DNA of 64,000 nucleotides from Acholeplasmatales bacterium (GTDB lineage: Bacteria; Bacillota_I; Bacilli_A; Acholeplasmatales; Anaeroplasmataceae). Every line of letters starts with the position of its first letter. Within the stretch, counting starts at the first letter, position 1. Below, piece by piece: positions 18,863 through 27,548 of this stretch. The stretch is from contig JAFTDB010000005.1 of assembly GCA_017454375.1 (NCBI GenBank), positions 62,001 to 126,000 on the forward strand, written 5' to 3'. The notes beneath the pieces were generated by a model. That model was given only the letters and a program-made list of their open reading frames with translations. It was not told the origin of the DNA and ran no database searches. A program made the translations under genes and the position numbers.

Positions 18863-18885
18863 TTTAAATATGAGTATATTTAATG

Positions 18886-18891
18886 TATAAT
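18886..18891 (+). promoter_or_regulatory. Probable -10 element of the DUF308 gene
   Basis: TATAAT lies 19 bases before the start codon and shortly before AAAGGTG, so the leader would be very short. No clear -35 box is seen. Confidence 0.45.
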
Positions 18892-18910
18892 CTTAAAAAA
18901 GGTGACATCT

Positions 18911-19471
18911 ATGAAAAAGACTAATAAAATCAGTAAAAAAGAATATATAAATAGAATTATATTAACTGTTATATATGTAATCCTAGGTACATTAATTATC
19001 ATATTTAGAGATAGCTGGATAGATTACCTACATTTAGTAGTAGGTATACCTGTATTCGTATTGGCTATCCATTCACTTTATGTTGATGTATTCAATAAGA
19101 CATATAAAGAAATACATAATAAAATAGGCTATGATATAGCCAAAATTGCCATTTCCTGTATCATAATATTTGTCCATAAGGATAGTATTTATATTACTTG
19201 TATATTATGGGGAATGTTAGCTATATTTAATGCATCATTTTCTTTATCTAAATCTTTCTATTTAATGCATAAAAAAAGTTATTTCTTATTTACACTGTTG
19301 TTAGCAGTGACAGAAATAACTTTCGCAATTATCTTAATTATTAATCCTTTGGAGCATGTAATGTTCCATATCATTCTTCTTGGTGTTGAATTTATCCTAG
19401 ATGGTGTAAGAAACATCCTAGTTTTAGTTCATACAAGATTACCAATTGATAAAGAAGAATTAGAAGATTAA
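18911..19471 (+). CDS. DUF308 (HdeD-like) membrane protein
   Basis: The 186-residue protein has about six short hydrophobic helices in three pairs, the layout of the HdeD/DUF308 family, whose function in Bacillota is not known. The start ATG 18911 is six bases after AAAGGTG; the in-frame GTG at 18902 is inside that site. The gene ends one base before the stop of the opposite-strand U32 gene, with no terminator between them. Confidence 0.6.
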   Translation: MKKTNKISKKEYINRIILTVIYVILGTLIIIFRDSWIDYLHLVVGIPVFVLAIHSLYVDVFNKTYKEIHNKIGYDIAKIAISCIIIFVHKDSIYITCILWGMLAIFNASFSLSKSFYLMHKKSYFLFTLLLAVTEITFAIILIINPLEHVMFHIILLGVEFILDGVRNILVLVHTRLPIDKEELED

Positions 19472-21688
19472 TTATAATATTTCTCGTTTGAAATAACCTA
19501 ATGTATCAGTAGAAGAATTGAATAATTTAGCTTCATCATCTAAATTATTTAGTCTTTGCTGGTACATTTTTATTATATTAAGGGACTCTTCGTATCCTTC
19601 ATTAGTTAATTCGATTCTTAATCTCTTAACATATTTAGAGATATTTTTAAGCTCATCTATTAGATTTAGATTCTTACCATTAAGTAGATGAGTCTTACAT
19701 CCCTCATGGATGATTGGGAAGATGCCATAATCATCCTTTAGGTAGTAGCTATTATTGTTACATTCACCACATTGTCCATATTTTTTAAGTGGGCAATAAT
19801 TTAGAGTCATTAAATTGATTTTTCCATATACAACCATCTCTAAATTCGGGTTGTCTCCATAGCTTTTTGTATAGCCATTATAGATATCCTTTAGGCTATT
19901 AAATGATGTTTCAAGAGATAATGTAATGTATTTAACACCACATTTATGAATCTCATAAATAGCTTTAGAATTAATTAGATTAAATGAATAATCTGAAACT
20001 AATATTTTATCCTTATAATGGTTAATTCCACCATAATTACCAATTAAAACATAATCTTCAGGACATTCTTCATATTTATTAGTAGTATAAGAAGCATAAT
20101 TTTTATAATATATTATATCAATTCCTGCATCCTTAGCGGCTTTATATTGATCCTCTGTATGGGCAAATATAGTTAGCTTTAGATCCTCATCCTCATAATC
20201 TAGCTTTTCAATATTTTCTTTAATTATTGGTAATACTCTCTTATTTTGATAATAAGTATTGATTTCATTTACTAAATTACGTCTAGCTTCATTAATTTCT
20301 TTAACTGGTAAGAATAGATTACCATTTAAATTATTAATAAGTTCAGCTAAATAAAAAGAAGTATCATTTAATTTATTAATTTGTTTAAATAAAGTATCAT
20401 AATCTAGTGGCTTAGAAATTGATTCAGATAAATTGATATTAGAACATCCTCTAAACATTTTGCCATCTATTTTACATTCTAGCTTTAATTTCTCATCCTT
20501 TTTACCACTTACAAAGATTTTAATGCCTATTTTATGTGAATTATCGTATTCAGTTTCAATAGAACTATTGATTACACGGTAAACTTCGCTATTTAAAGGC
20601 ATTTTTTTATAAATGTTTAAATAACATTCATTATTTGTTTTCTCAACTTTAGTTAGCTTAGAATTATATAATTCATCAATTGTAAGATAATAATCATTAA
20701 TTTTAATTCTATCTTCAGTTTTAATATCCTTATCTAGTTTAATCTTAGTTAATCCCTTTTGGTATCCTATAACCTTACCTACAAGCTCGCCTTCACTACC
20801 GGCAAGCTTAGTACCACCAATTGTGCCTCTATCTTCATTGAATAAGAAGCCTTTAGTGTAGGTACGGTGGAAGACCTCATTTAATATATTAGAAGAAGTA
20901 TGTTTATGATCTATTACATCACGGTAAGCTTCAGTTATAGATTTAACATAAGCTACATTTTTCATTCTTCCTTCTAGCTTTAAAGAAGCTACTCCAACCT
21001 TAAGTAGATCATCAAGATTAGCTGAAGAATTCAAATCCTTCATTGATAAATGATAGCCTTTTGGGGCTAATAATTTATCATTTTTATATATTTCATATTC
21101 TCTACGGCAGTTTTGGCTACATCTACCCCTATTACCACTTCTAAGAGATAATAGTGAAGATAGTAGGCATCCACCAGAATATGATACACATAAAGCACCA
21201 TGAATGAAGATTTCTAAATCAATATTAGAATTATCTTTAATATATTTAATTTCATCAATTGAATTTTCACGAGCTAAAACACATCTTTTGGCTCCAATAC
21301 GCTCAAAAAATAAAACATCATCTAATGTTTTTACACCAGATTGAGTAGATATATGGGCTTCCATCTCTGGTAAGTAATTAATGATATATGTAACTAGGGC
21401 AAAGTCAGTTGTGATAATACCATCAACTCCTAACTCATATAGCTCATCAAGTAGCTTATAAGCCTCATCTAGCTCATTTTCTTTAATAATCGTATTTACT
21501 GTTACATAAATCTTTTTACCAAGCTCATGAGCTAATATTAAAATCTCTTTTAAATTATCCATAGAGAAGTTTTTAGCGTAGGCTCTAGCTCCAAAGCGCT
21601 CAACACCTAAATAAATGGCGTCAGCTCCGGAATAAAGGGCTGTTTTCGCAATTATTAATTCTCCTGCAGGTGCTAATAATTCATTCAT
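19472..21688 (-). CDS. Peptidase U32 family protein (RlhA/TrhP-like)
   Basis: The N-terminus MNELLAPAGELIIAKTAL and the segment EIFIHGALCVSYSGGC, followed by SGNRGRCSQNCRREY, are the U32 signature with its cysteines. Characterised U32 proteins include RlhA (hydroxylates C2501 of 23S rRNA) and TrhP/TrhO-type tRNA uridine hydroxylation factors; others were described as collagenases. At 738 residues it is the long form with a C-terminal extension that has another Cys cluster (CPLKKYGQCGEC). An RNA-modification role is more likely than secreted protease, as there is no signal peptide. It is divergent from the S41 gene, and GAGGT precedes the start. Confidence 0.8.
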   Translation of the reverse strand: MNELLAPAGELIIAKTALYSGADAIYLGVERFGARAYAKNFSMDNLKEILILAHELGKKIYVTVNTIIKENELDEAYKLLDELYELGVDGIITTDFALVTYIINYLPEMEAHISTQSGVKTLDDVLFFERIGAKRCVLARENSIDEIKYIKDNSNIDLEIFIHGALCVSYSGGCLLSSLLSLRSGNRGRCSQNCRREYEIYKNDKLLAPKGYHLSMKDLNSSANLDDLLKVGVASLKLEGRMKNVAYVKSITEAYRDVIDHKHTSSNILNEVFHRTYTKGFLFNEDRGTIGGTKLAGSEGELVGKVIGYQKGLTKIKLDKDIKTEDRIKINDYYLTIDELYNSKLTKVEKTNNECYLNIYKKMPLNSEVYRVINSSIETEYDNSHKIGIKIFVSGKKDEKLKLECKIDGKMFRGCSNINLSESISKPLDYDTLFKQINKLNDTSFYLAELINNLNGNLFLPVKEINEARRNLVNEINTYYQNKRVLPIIKENIEKLDYEDEDLKLTIFAHTEDQYKAAKDAGIDIIYYKNYASYTTNKYEECPEDYVLIGNYGGINHYKDKILVSDYSFNLINSKAIYEIHKCGVKYITLSLETSFNSLKDIYNGYTKSYGDNPNLEMVVYGKINLMTLNYCPLKKYGQCGECNNNSYYLKDDYGIFPIIHEGCKTHLLNGKNLNLIDELKNISKYVKRLRIELTNEGYEESLNIIKMYQQRLNNLDDEAKLFNSSTDTLGYFKREIL

Positions 21689-21763
21689 ATCTTTTACCTC
21701 GTTTGTAATTTTATCATATTTATGATAATTATAGTAGTTTTATCTTTTATCAAATGAAAAAAA

Positions 21764-21772
21764 TGATATAAT
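21764..21772 (+). promoter_or_regulatory. Extended -10 promoter of the S41 lipoprotein gene
   Basis: TGATATAAT is an extended -10 element 35 bases before the start of the S41 gene, in the divergent gap with the U32 gene. Confidence 0.6.
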
Positions 21773-21807
21773 TAATTAAGAGATTTAATAGGAAGTGAGG
21801 GAATTTT

Positions 21808-23502
21808 ATGAAGATTAAAAAAATTATAACCTCTATAATATTTGTTTTAACAATCTTAGTATTAACTTCTTGTTCATTAATTAAAGAAGATAAGAATATA
21901 ACAGTAGAAGAGAAGAGTGTTAAATTCACAAATTATAGTGATGAATATGATATTAAGGCTACATCTATGAAGGCTTATTTCATTGATAGTGGCGTAACTC
22001 CATATGTAGAAGGACAAAACTTCATGGAAACATTAGATGGATTTTCTGATATGTCTAATATAACATTTACAAAGAGTGGTTTATTTAGTGAATTTAGAAT
22101 CAATCTTAGATTACAAAATATTGTTACAGTATCCACAATATTCAATTGGGATAAGAATACAATTAGATTTACAGATTTATACGCAACACAAATCAGTAAG
22201 GAAGGTGCCCAAACTGATTTTATGAAGCATTTGAAGGTAACAAGTGAGAATGTAGAAGGTGGAGGAAGTGTCACTTTAGAGCTTGAAAAATATGGATTTG
22301 ACATTCTTTATAATGAAGGAAGAGTATTGATTCCATTCTCAATTATGAATTTTATTTATTGTTCCCAAAATTACTATAATATCTATTATAATGGTAGTGA
22401 ATTTGCTGGAGATTATCTAGCAATTGGAACTAAATCAAGTGAATATCAAACAGTTTATAAAACTGAGCTTAGAGGTCAACAACCAAGCCAAGAATTAAGA
22501 AATGAAACATATAATTTTATGTCATTTGTTATGCATTATTATTACGGCTTAAATGATATGAATCCTAATGTTGAGAGTGATTTAAAATCTTTAGAAGCAG
22601 AAATAAGATCTACTGATCCAAAGGTATTTATGGGTGGTGAAGCTAAATTTATTAATCAAAAGCTCAATGAACTTCATTCAGGCTTAATTACCTTAAGCTA
22701 CTATATGAATCCAAGTGATTATATATCAGCTGATTACCAAAGTGAAAGTGCTACTAATACCCGTGCTGCCGCATCTGATTTAGCAAGCGCTAAAGCCAAA
22801 AATTATGGTGCTGATAAATTCCCTGTAGTAAGATTTTCATCTAATACAGCAATCATCTTTTTTGATGAATTCTCTACAGCCGCAACATCTGATATCTATA
22901 ATGAGGATGGCTCTGTAAAGGATAAGGCATATGAGAAGGATACATATGAATTATTCCGTTATGCCTTCACTGAAATCAAAAAACATAGTGAGATTCAAAA
23001 TGTAGTAATAGATCTATCACAAAATGGTGGTGGTAACCTAGCTGCCTTATTAAAGACTTTAGGCTTTTTAACAAATGATGAAGTATTCTATACAACTTAT
23101 AATTTATTAAATGGTCGTAAATCATTTATGGGCGTTAAATCTGATGTATTAGATAATGGTAAATATGGAGAAGATGCTTATACAGGATATAAATATTTCA
23201 TCCAAACAAGCCTACTTACTTATAGCTCAGCTAACATTATGTCAGGCATCTCTAAAAACTATAAATATGCCACTATAATTGGCCAAAAGAGCGGTGGTGG
23301 TATGTGCTCTATTCTACCTGTTGTATTCCCAGATGGAACAACTGTTCAAATTTCAAGTACAAACCAATCTAGAATCAAAGTAAAAACAGATTCAGGCTAT
23401 GATTTAGTACCAATTGAAAAAGGTGTAGAAGTAGACATCCAAATCGACTATAAAGACTATTATAATGATGCAAAATTAGTCCAAATTATATCTCAAGCGT
23501 AA
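21808..23502 (+). CDS. Lipoprotein with S41 (C-terminal-processing-type) peptidase domain
   Basis: The protein has a Lys-rich signal peptide and a lipobox LTSC (Cys22), so it should be a lipoprotein on the outer face of the membrane. The C-terminal half resembles S41 peptidases: NVVIDLSQNGGG, then LLTYSSANIMSGISKNY, where a Ser of YSSAN is the likely nucleophile, then ATIIGQKSGGG. No PDZ domain is evident; the N-terminal 250 residues are unassigned. S41 enzymes cut exported proteins near the C-terminus. The ribosome site is AGTGAGG. It is a single-gene unit. Confidence 0.7.
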   Translation: MKIKKIITSIIFVLTILVLTSCSLIKEDKNITVEEKSVKFTNYSDEYDIKATSMKAYFIDSGVTPYVEGQNFMETLDGFSDMSNITFTKSGLFSEFRINLRLQNIVTVSTIFNWDKNTIRFTDLYATQISKEGAQTDFMKHLKVTSENVEGGGSVTLELEKYGFDILYNEGRVLIPFSIMNFIYCSQNYYNIYYNGSEFAGDYLAIGTKSSEYQTVYKTELRGQQPSQELRNETYNFMSFVMHYYYGLNDMNPNVESDLKSLEAEIRSTDPKVFMGGEAKFINQKLNELHSGLITLSYYMNPSDYISADYQSESATNTRAAASDLASAKAKNYGADKFPVVRFSSNTAIIFFDEFSTAATSDIYNEDGSVKDKAYEKDTYELFRYAFTEIKKHSEIQNVVIDLSQNGGGNLAALLKTLGFLTNDEVFYTTYNLLNGRKSFMGVKSDVLDNGKYGEDAYTGYKYFIQTSLLTYSSANIMSGISKNYKYATIIGQKSGGGMCSILPVVFPDGTTVQISSTNQSRIKVKTDSGYDLVPIEKGVEVDIQIDYKDYYNDAKLVQIISQA

Positions 23503-23507
23503 ATATT

Positions 23508-23548
23508 AAGGCGTTTTCACTAAATGGTGGTGAGAATGCCTTTTTCTT
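23508..23548 (+). terminator. Rho-independent terminator after the S41 gene
   Basis: A 13-bp stem with two G-U pairs (AAGGCGTTTTCAC / GTGAGAATGCCTT) and a nine-base loop is followed by a T-rich tract. Confidence 0.85.
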
Positions 23549-23551
23549 TTG

Positions 23552-23580
23552 TTGACAAATTATATTATAAATAATATAAT
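23552..23580 (+). promoter_or_regulatory. acpP: Strong sigma-A promoter of acpP with embedded inverted repeat
   Basis: TTGACA (23552-23557) and TATAAT (23575-23580) are both consensus, with the optimal 17-base spacer. A perfect 9-bp inverted repeat with a four-base centre (ATTATATTA-TAAA-TAATATAAT, 23559-23580) fills the spacer and -10 box. The repeat could be an operator, but it is all A/T, so chance is possible. Confidence 0.85.
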
Positions 23581-23590
23581 AACTATCGTG

Positions 23591-23607
23591 GGCTCTTTCG
23601 AAGAGCC
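23591..23607 (+). promoter_or_regulatory. acpP: Hairpin at the 5' end of the acpP mRNA
   Basis: GGCTCTT-TCG-AAGAGCC forms a GC-rich 7-bp hairpin a few bases after the expected transcription start and 30 bases before acpP. There is no T tract after it, so it is more likely a 5' stabilising stem or protein site than a terminator. Confidence 0.6.
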
Positions 23608-23636
23608 GAGTATTACATATTTGAAAGGATTTAAAA

Positions 23637-23882
23637 ATGGAATTATTACAAGTTAAAGAAGCATTAAAAAATTTCTTATGTGACAATTTAGGCGTTGACG
23701 CTAACGAATTAGAGTATGACACTCAATTATTCGGTGAAGGTATTGGTCTTGATTCAATTGACTCAATCGAATTAGTTTCATTCATTGAAGAAGAATACAA
23801 AGTTCCAACTTCAGGAATCGCAAAAGAAGTATTCACTAATATTGATACTTTAGCAGAATACATTGTAGCAAACGCTAAGTAA
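23637..23882 (+). CDS. acpP: Acyl carrier protein (first of two)
   Basis: The 81-residue acidic protein has the phosphopantetheine site GLDSIDSIEL with Ser40. It carries growing acyl chains during fatty-acid-type synthesis. It has its own consensus promoter, a 5' hairpin and its own terminator, separate from the operon that starts 110 bases downstream, which would allow ACP to be made in excess. The start follows GAAAGGA. Confidence 0.93.
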   Translation: MELLQVKEALKNFLCDNLGVDANELEYDTQLFGEGIGLDSIDSIELVSFIEEEYKVPTSGIAKEVFTNIDTLAEYIVANAK

Positions 23883-23888
23883 TATGCA

Positions 23889-23912
23889 GGTTGCGTAAAT
23901 GCAACCTTTTTT
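23889..23912 (+). terminator. Rho-independent terminator after acpP
   Basis: GGTTGC / GCAACC with a six-base loop is followed by six T. Confidence 0.85.
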
Positions 23913-23923
23913 GTCGTTTATAG

Positions 23924-23941
23924 GACATGTTAAAATATGTC
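23924..23941 (+). promoter_or_regulatory. Extended -10 promoter of the acyl-synthesis operon, within an imperfect palindrome
   Basis: TGTTAAAAT (23928-23936) is a likely extended -10 element, 56 bases before the double ketosynthase start. It lies inside an imperfect palindrome, GACAT-8 bases-ATGTC (23924-23941), which could bind a repressor. A similar TGTTAAAAT occurs upstream of cmk, so part of the pattern may simply be the promoter motif. Confidence 0.45.
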
Positions 23942-23991
23942 GTGAAAATAGATTAATTTTGAAAAAATTAAAGTAGTAGAGGGGTAATTAT

Positions 23992-26367
23992 ATGACACAA
24001 GATAATAAAAGATGCGTTATCACTGGTCTTGGTATGATCAATGCCATTGGTAATAACGTAAACGAAAGTTTTGAAAATGCAAAGAAGTCTGTAAGTGGAA
24101 TTGATAACACTCATACCGTTGATACAGTTGATTGTTATGCAACATTATCTGCAGAAGTTAAAAACTTCGACCATAACGATCCAAAAATCAAAGATTTAGA
24201 CAAAGTATCTAGATATGCAGTAACTGCAGCACATGAAGCAGTAGCAGATGCAAAATTAGGCGCAGAGGACTTCACAACTAGAACATCAGTTATCATGGGT
24301 AGCTGTGTTGGTGGTGCTGATTCAATCGAGCATTACTACAAGAACAACAAGGATACAAATGATATCCTAAAGATGCCTATTGGTAGAATCGCAAACGATG
24401 TAGCTAATGAATTTGGTGCTAAGGGTGTAGTAACAAACGTAGCTAACGCTTGTGCAGCAGGTACAATTTCAATCGCTTATGCCTGTGATTTAATTCGTTC
24501 TGGTAAGGCAGATGTAGTAATCGCTGGTGGTGCTGATGTATTCTCATCTGTTCCATATTCAGGATTCCTAGCATTACATGCATTAGATGCTAATCCATGT
24601 TCTCCATTCAACCATTGTACAGGTATCACACTTGGTGAAGGTGCTGGTGTTGTAATCGTTGAATCATACGAACATGCTAAAAAGAGAAATGCTCATATGT
24701 ACTGTGAAGTATTAGGCTCAGGTGTTTCATCTGATGCTCACCACATTACAGCTCCACGTCCAGATGGAGAAGGTCAAATGAATGCCATCAACTGGGCAAT
24801 CAAGACTTCAGGCGTTTCTAAAAAAGAAATCGGATATATAAATGCTCATGGTACTGGTACATCTAAAAACGATAGTGCTGAATTCTTATCACTTCATACA
24901 ATCTTTGATGATGAAAATGATGATTTATCAGTATCTTCAACAAAAGCAATGGTTGGTCACTGCTTAGGTGCTGCTGGTGCAATTGAAGCAGTATTCTCAA
25001 TTAAGTGTTTAACTGAGAATGTAGTACTACCTACATTAAGATATTCAGAAGAAGATTTAATTACATTAGCTGAAAAGGCTGGAAAGATTGATTTCATCCC
25101 TAATAAGGCTCATGATAAGAAGCTAGAAACAGTTATGTCAAATTCATTCGCATTTGGTGGTAACAATGCTTCAATCATCTTCTCTAAGAACTCTGGTAAT
25201 GTAACATATGATTACAAGAACGAATCAATCGCTGTAACAGGCTTTGGTTTAGTTACACCTCTTGGTAATGGTGTAGAAAAGTTTGTTGAAAACTTAAATG
25301 CACAAAACAAGGTTACTTTAGAAACTGTTAAATCAGCTGTAGGCTCAGATGATTACAATGAGCTAGGCTTAAAGATGGCTTTCTATCGTAAGCTTGATAA
25401 TTTCTCTCAACTTCAAGCTGTATCTGGTATGGCAGCCTTAAAAGATGCTGGCTTCACTGTAACTGATGAAAATGCAACATCAATTGGTATCGTTGTAGGT
25501 TCATCTGAAGGTGCTTTAGGTACTTGCTTAAACTTCGAAGATAATATTTGTCAAAAGGGTAATGCTAACGGTTCAGCATTCAACTTCCCTAACACAGTTT
25601 ACAATGCTGCTGGTGGTTATTTATCAATTTGCTCAGGAATTAAAGGTTACAATGTAACTATTACAAATGGTGCTCAATCAGGCTTACAAAGCGTTGCTTA
25701 TGCAGCAAATGTTTTAAGAAGTGGTGTAGAAGATTATATCTTAGCTACAGGTACTGATGAAAACATCCCTGTAATTAGCGAAGCTTATACAAAGCTTGGC
25801 TTAGTATCAGATAAGGTAAACACTGCTTTCGAAGGCAAAAAAGAATTTACATTAACTGATGGTTCAGCTTCAGTATTACTTGCTAGAAAGGGTGCTAAAG
25901 CCGATAAGGTATACGCATACGTTAAAGGCTTCGGTATGGCTCATGAACCTAATAAGTTCGGTACATACACAAATTCTGATAATGGCTTAAAGGTAGCTAT
26001 TGAAGAAGCATTAAAGGATGCAAACTTAACTGCAATGGATATTGACCTAGTATCAGGCTTTGCTTGTGGTATGAAGGATATCGATGATGTTGAATTAAAT
26101 GTATATTCAGAAATCTTCGGTAATGTTAATGCAGTAGAAATTAAAGATTACTTTGGTGAAGGAAGATCAGCATCTGCAACTTTTGCATTTGCTTTAGGTT
26201 CATTAATCCTATCTGGTGATGTTAAATCACTTGGTGGTTATGAAATCGCATCAAAGAAAGCAACTAAGAAAGAATTTAAAGATTTCAAGAATGTTAAGAA
26301 TGTATTAGTAACATCATATTCAACTGGTGGTAGCTATACAGCAGTTGTAGTTTCTAAGGAGGCTTAA
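23992..26367 (+). CDS. Fused double ketosynthase: active FabF-type KS plus inactive chain-length-factor-like KS
   Basis: The 791-residue protein has two full KS folds. Residues 1-398 form a FabF-type domain with Cys154 (NACAAG), His286 (NAHGTGT) and His323 (VGHCLGAAG). Residues 411-789 form a second KS fold (beginning ESIAVTGFGLVTPLGNGV) in which the Cys position is Ala561 (NGAQSG), the first His Phe690 (SGFACG) and the second His Glu723 (YFGEGRSA). FabF elongates acyl-ACP with malonyl-ACP. An intact KS joined to a dead one is the layout of KS/chain-length-factor pairs of type II polyketide and PUFA synthases. Single FabF proteins are near 410 residues, so this is not a simple FabF. It heads the operon with fabG, fabZ and acc genes. 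Whether the product is a membrane fatty acid or a specialised chain is not known. Confidence 0.85.
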   Translation: MTQDNKRCVITGLGMINAIGNNVNESFENAKKSVSGIDNTHTVDTVDCYATLSAEVKNFDHNDPKIKDLDKVSRYAVTAAHEAVADAKLGAEDFTTRTSVIMGSCVGGADSIEHYYKNNKDTNDILKMPIGRIANDVANEFGAKGVVTNVANACAAGTISIAYACDLIRSGKADVVIAGGADVFSSVPYSGFLALHALDANPCSPFNHCTGITLGEGAGVVIVESYEHAKKRNAHMYCEVLGSGVSSDAHHITAPRPDGEGQMNAINWAIKTSGVSKKEIGYINAHGTGTSKNDSAEFLSLHTIFDDENDDLSVSSTKAMVGHCLGAAGAIEAVFSIKCLTENVVLPTLRYSEEDLITLAEKAGKIDFIPNKAHDKKLETVMSNSFAFGGNNASIIFSKNSGNVTYDYKNESIAVTGFGLVTPLGNGVEKFVENLNAQNKVTLETVKSAVGSDDYNELGLKMAFYRKLDNFSQLQAVSGMAALKDAGFTVTDENATSIGIVVGSSEGALGTCLNFEDNICQKGNANGSAFNFPNTVYNAAGGYLSICSGIKGYNVTITNGAQSGLQSVAYAANVLRSGVEDYILATGTDENIPVISEAYTKLGLVSDKVNTAFEGKKEFTLTDGSASVLLARKGAKADKVYAYVKGFGMAHEPNKFGTYTNSDNGLKVAIEEALKDANLTAMDIDLVSGFACGMKDIDDVELNVYSEIFGNVNAVEIKDYFGEGRSASATFAFALGSLILSGDVKSLGGYEIASKKATKKEFKDFKNVKNVLVTSYSTGGSYTAVVVSKEA

Positions 26368-26369
26368 AA

Positions 26370-27101
26370 ATGAAAGTAGCAATCGTTACAGGCGCATCAC
26401 GTGGTATTGGTAGAGCATGTGCTTTAAAATTAGGTAAATTAGGTTATACAGTAGTTGTAAACTTCGCTTCAAATGAAGCTAAGGCACAAGAAGTATTAGA
26501 AGAAATTAAATCATATGGTTCAGATGGTATGATATACAAGGCTGACGTTTCTAATTACGAACAAGTAAAGGAAATGGTAGCTAAGGTATATGAAACATAT
26601 CATCAAATCGATTTACTTGTAAATAACGCAGGTATCGTAAGAGATGAACCACTTCTAGGCTTACATGAAGAAAACCTAGATATGGCTATGAATTTAAATA
26701 TTAAAGGCTATTTCTATTGTGCTAAGGAAGTAATTGCTAAAAGAAATAGAAAAACTGGTGTTGTAATTGTTAATATGTCATCAGTATCTGGTACATATGC
26801 ACTTCCTGGTCAAACAGTTTATAGTGCTACAAAGGGTGCTGTAAATCAATTCACAAGAACATTAGCTAAGGAAATGGGTTCTCGTGGTGTAAGAGTTAAC
26901 GCAGTTGCTCCTGGATTCATTGAGACTGATATGATTGAAGCAGTAAATGCTGATACAATGGCTAAATATGTTGAACAAATCCCACTAAAGAGACGTGGTA
27001 AGGTAGAAGAGGTTGCTAATTTAGTAGCATTCCTAGCTTCTGATGATGCTTCATATATCACAGGCCAAATCATCACTCTTGATGGAGGATTATCTCTATG
27101 A
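26370..27101 (+). CDS. fabG: 3-oxoacyl-ACP reductase FabG
   Basis: FabG reduces the keto group of 3-oxoacyl-ACP with NADPH. The short-chain dehydrogenase motif TGASRGIGRA is at the N-terminus, NNAG follows, and the catalytic Ser, Tyr and Lys are in MSSVSGTYALPGQTVYSATKG. The length is 243 residues. AAGGAGG lies in the end of the double ketosynthase gene. The stop overlaps the fabZ start (ATGA), indicating coupled translation. Confidence 0.95.
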   Translation: MKVAIVTGASRGIGRACALKLGKLGYTVVVNFASNEAKAQEVLEEIKSYGSDGMIYKADVSNYEQVKEMVAKVYETYHQIDLLVNNAGIVRDEPLLGLHEENLDMAMNLNIKGYFYCAKEVIAKRNRKTGVVIVNMSSVSGTYALPGQTVYSATKGAVNQFTRTLAKEMGSRGVRVNAVAPGFIETDMIEAVNADTMAKYVEQIPLKRRGKVEEVANLVAFLASDDASYITGQIITLDGGLSL

Positions 27102-27541
27102 TGAATATTAATGACATTAATAAAAGAATTAAACAACGTCCACCTTTCCAAATGATCGAAAAGGTATTGGAATTAGAACCAAACGTTTCTGCAACTGGTT
27201 TAAAAAATGTATCTGTTAATGAACCATATTTCATGGGTCACTTCCCAGATGCACCTATTATGCCAGGTGTATTAATCGTAGAAGCATGTGCTCAATTATC
27301 TTCACTTGTAATTGATGATGATGCTTCAGATCCAAATAAGATTTATGTACTTTTAAAAGTAGATAATTTCAAATTTATCAAACCAGTTATTCCTGGTGAT
27401 ACATTAATTATTACAGTAACAAAATCAAAGGTAATTGGACCTTTAACATCATTTGATGCCGTAGTTAAGGTAAATGACCAAATCTACGCTAAGGGTACAA
27501 TGACTTTCACAAGTGTAGCAAAGGAAACTATTTATAGTTAG
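27098..27541 (+). CDS. fabZ: 3-hydroxyacyl-ACP dehydratase FabZ
   Basis: FabZ removes water from 3-hydroxyacyl-ACP to give the trans-2-enoyl-ACP. The hot-dog signature GHFPDAPIMPGVLIVEACAQ holds the catalytic His and Glu. The length of 147 residues is typical. It overlaps fabG by four bases. It is the last reductive-cycle enzyme that I can recognise in this operon; no enoyl reductase follows. Confidence 0.94.
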   Translation: MMNINDINKRIKQRPPFQMIEKVLELEPNVSATGLKNVSVNEPYFMGHFPDAPIMPGVLIVEACAQLSSLVIDDDASDPNKIYVLLKVDNFKFIKPVIPGDTLIITVTKSKVIGPLTSFDAVVKVNDQIYAKGTMTFTSVAKETIYS

Positions 27542-27548
27542 TTAGTTT

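Noticed and set aside
23552..23636. FapR or FabT operator upstream of acpP
   Set aside because: Neither known consensus is present; the inverted repeat here has another sequence.
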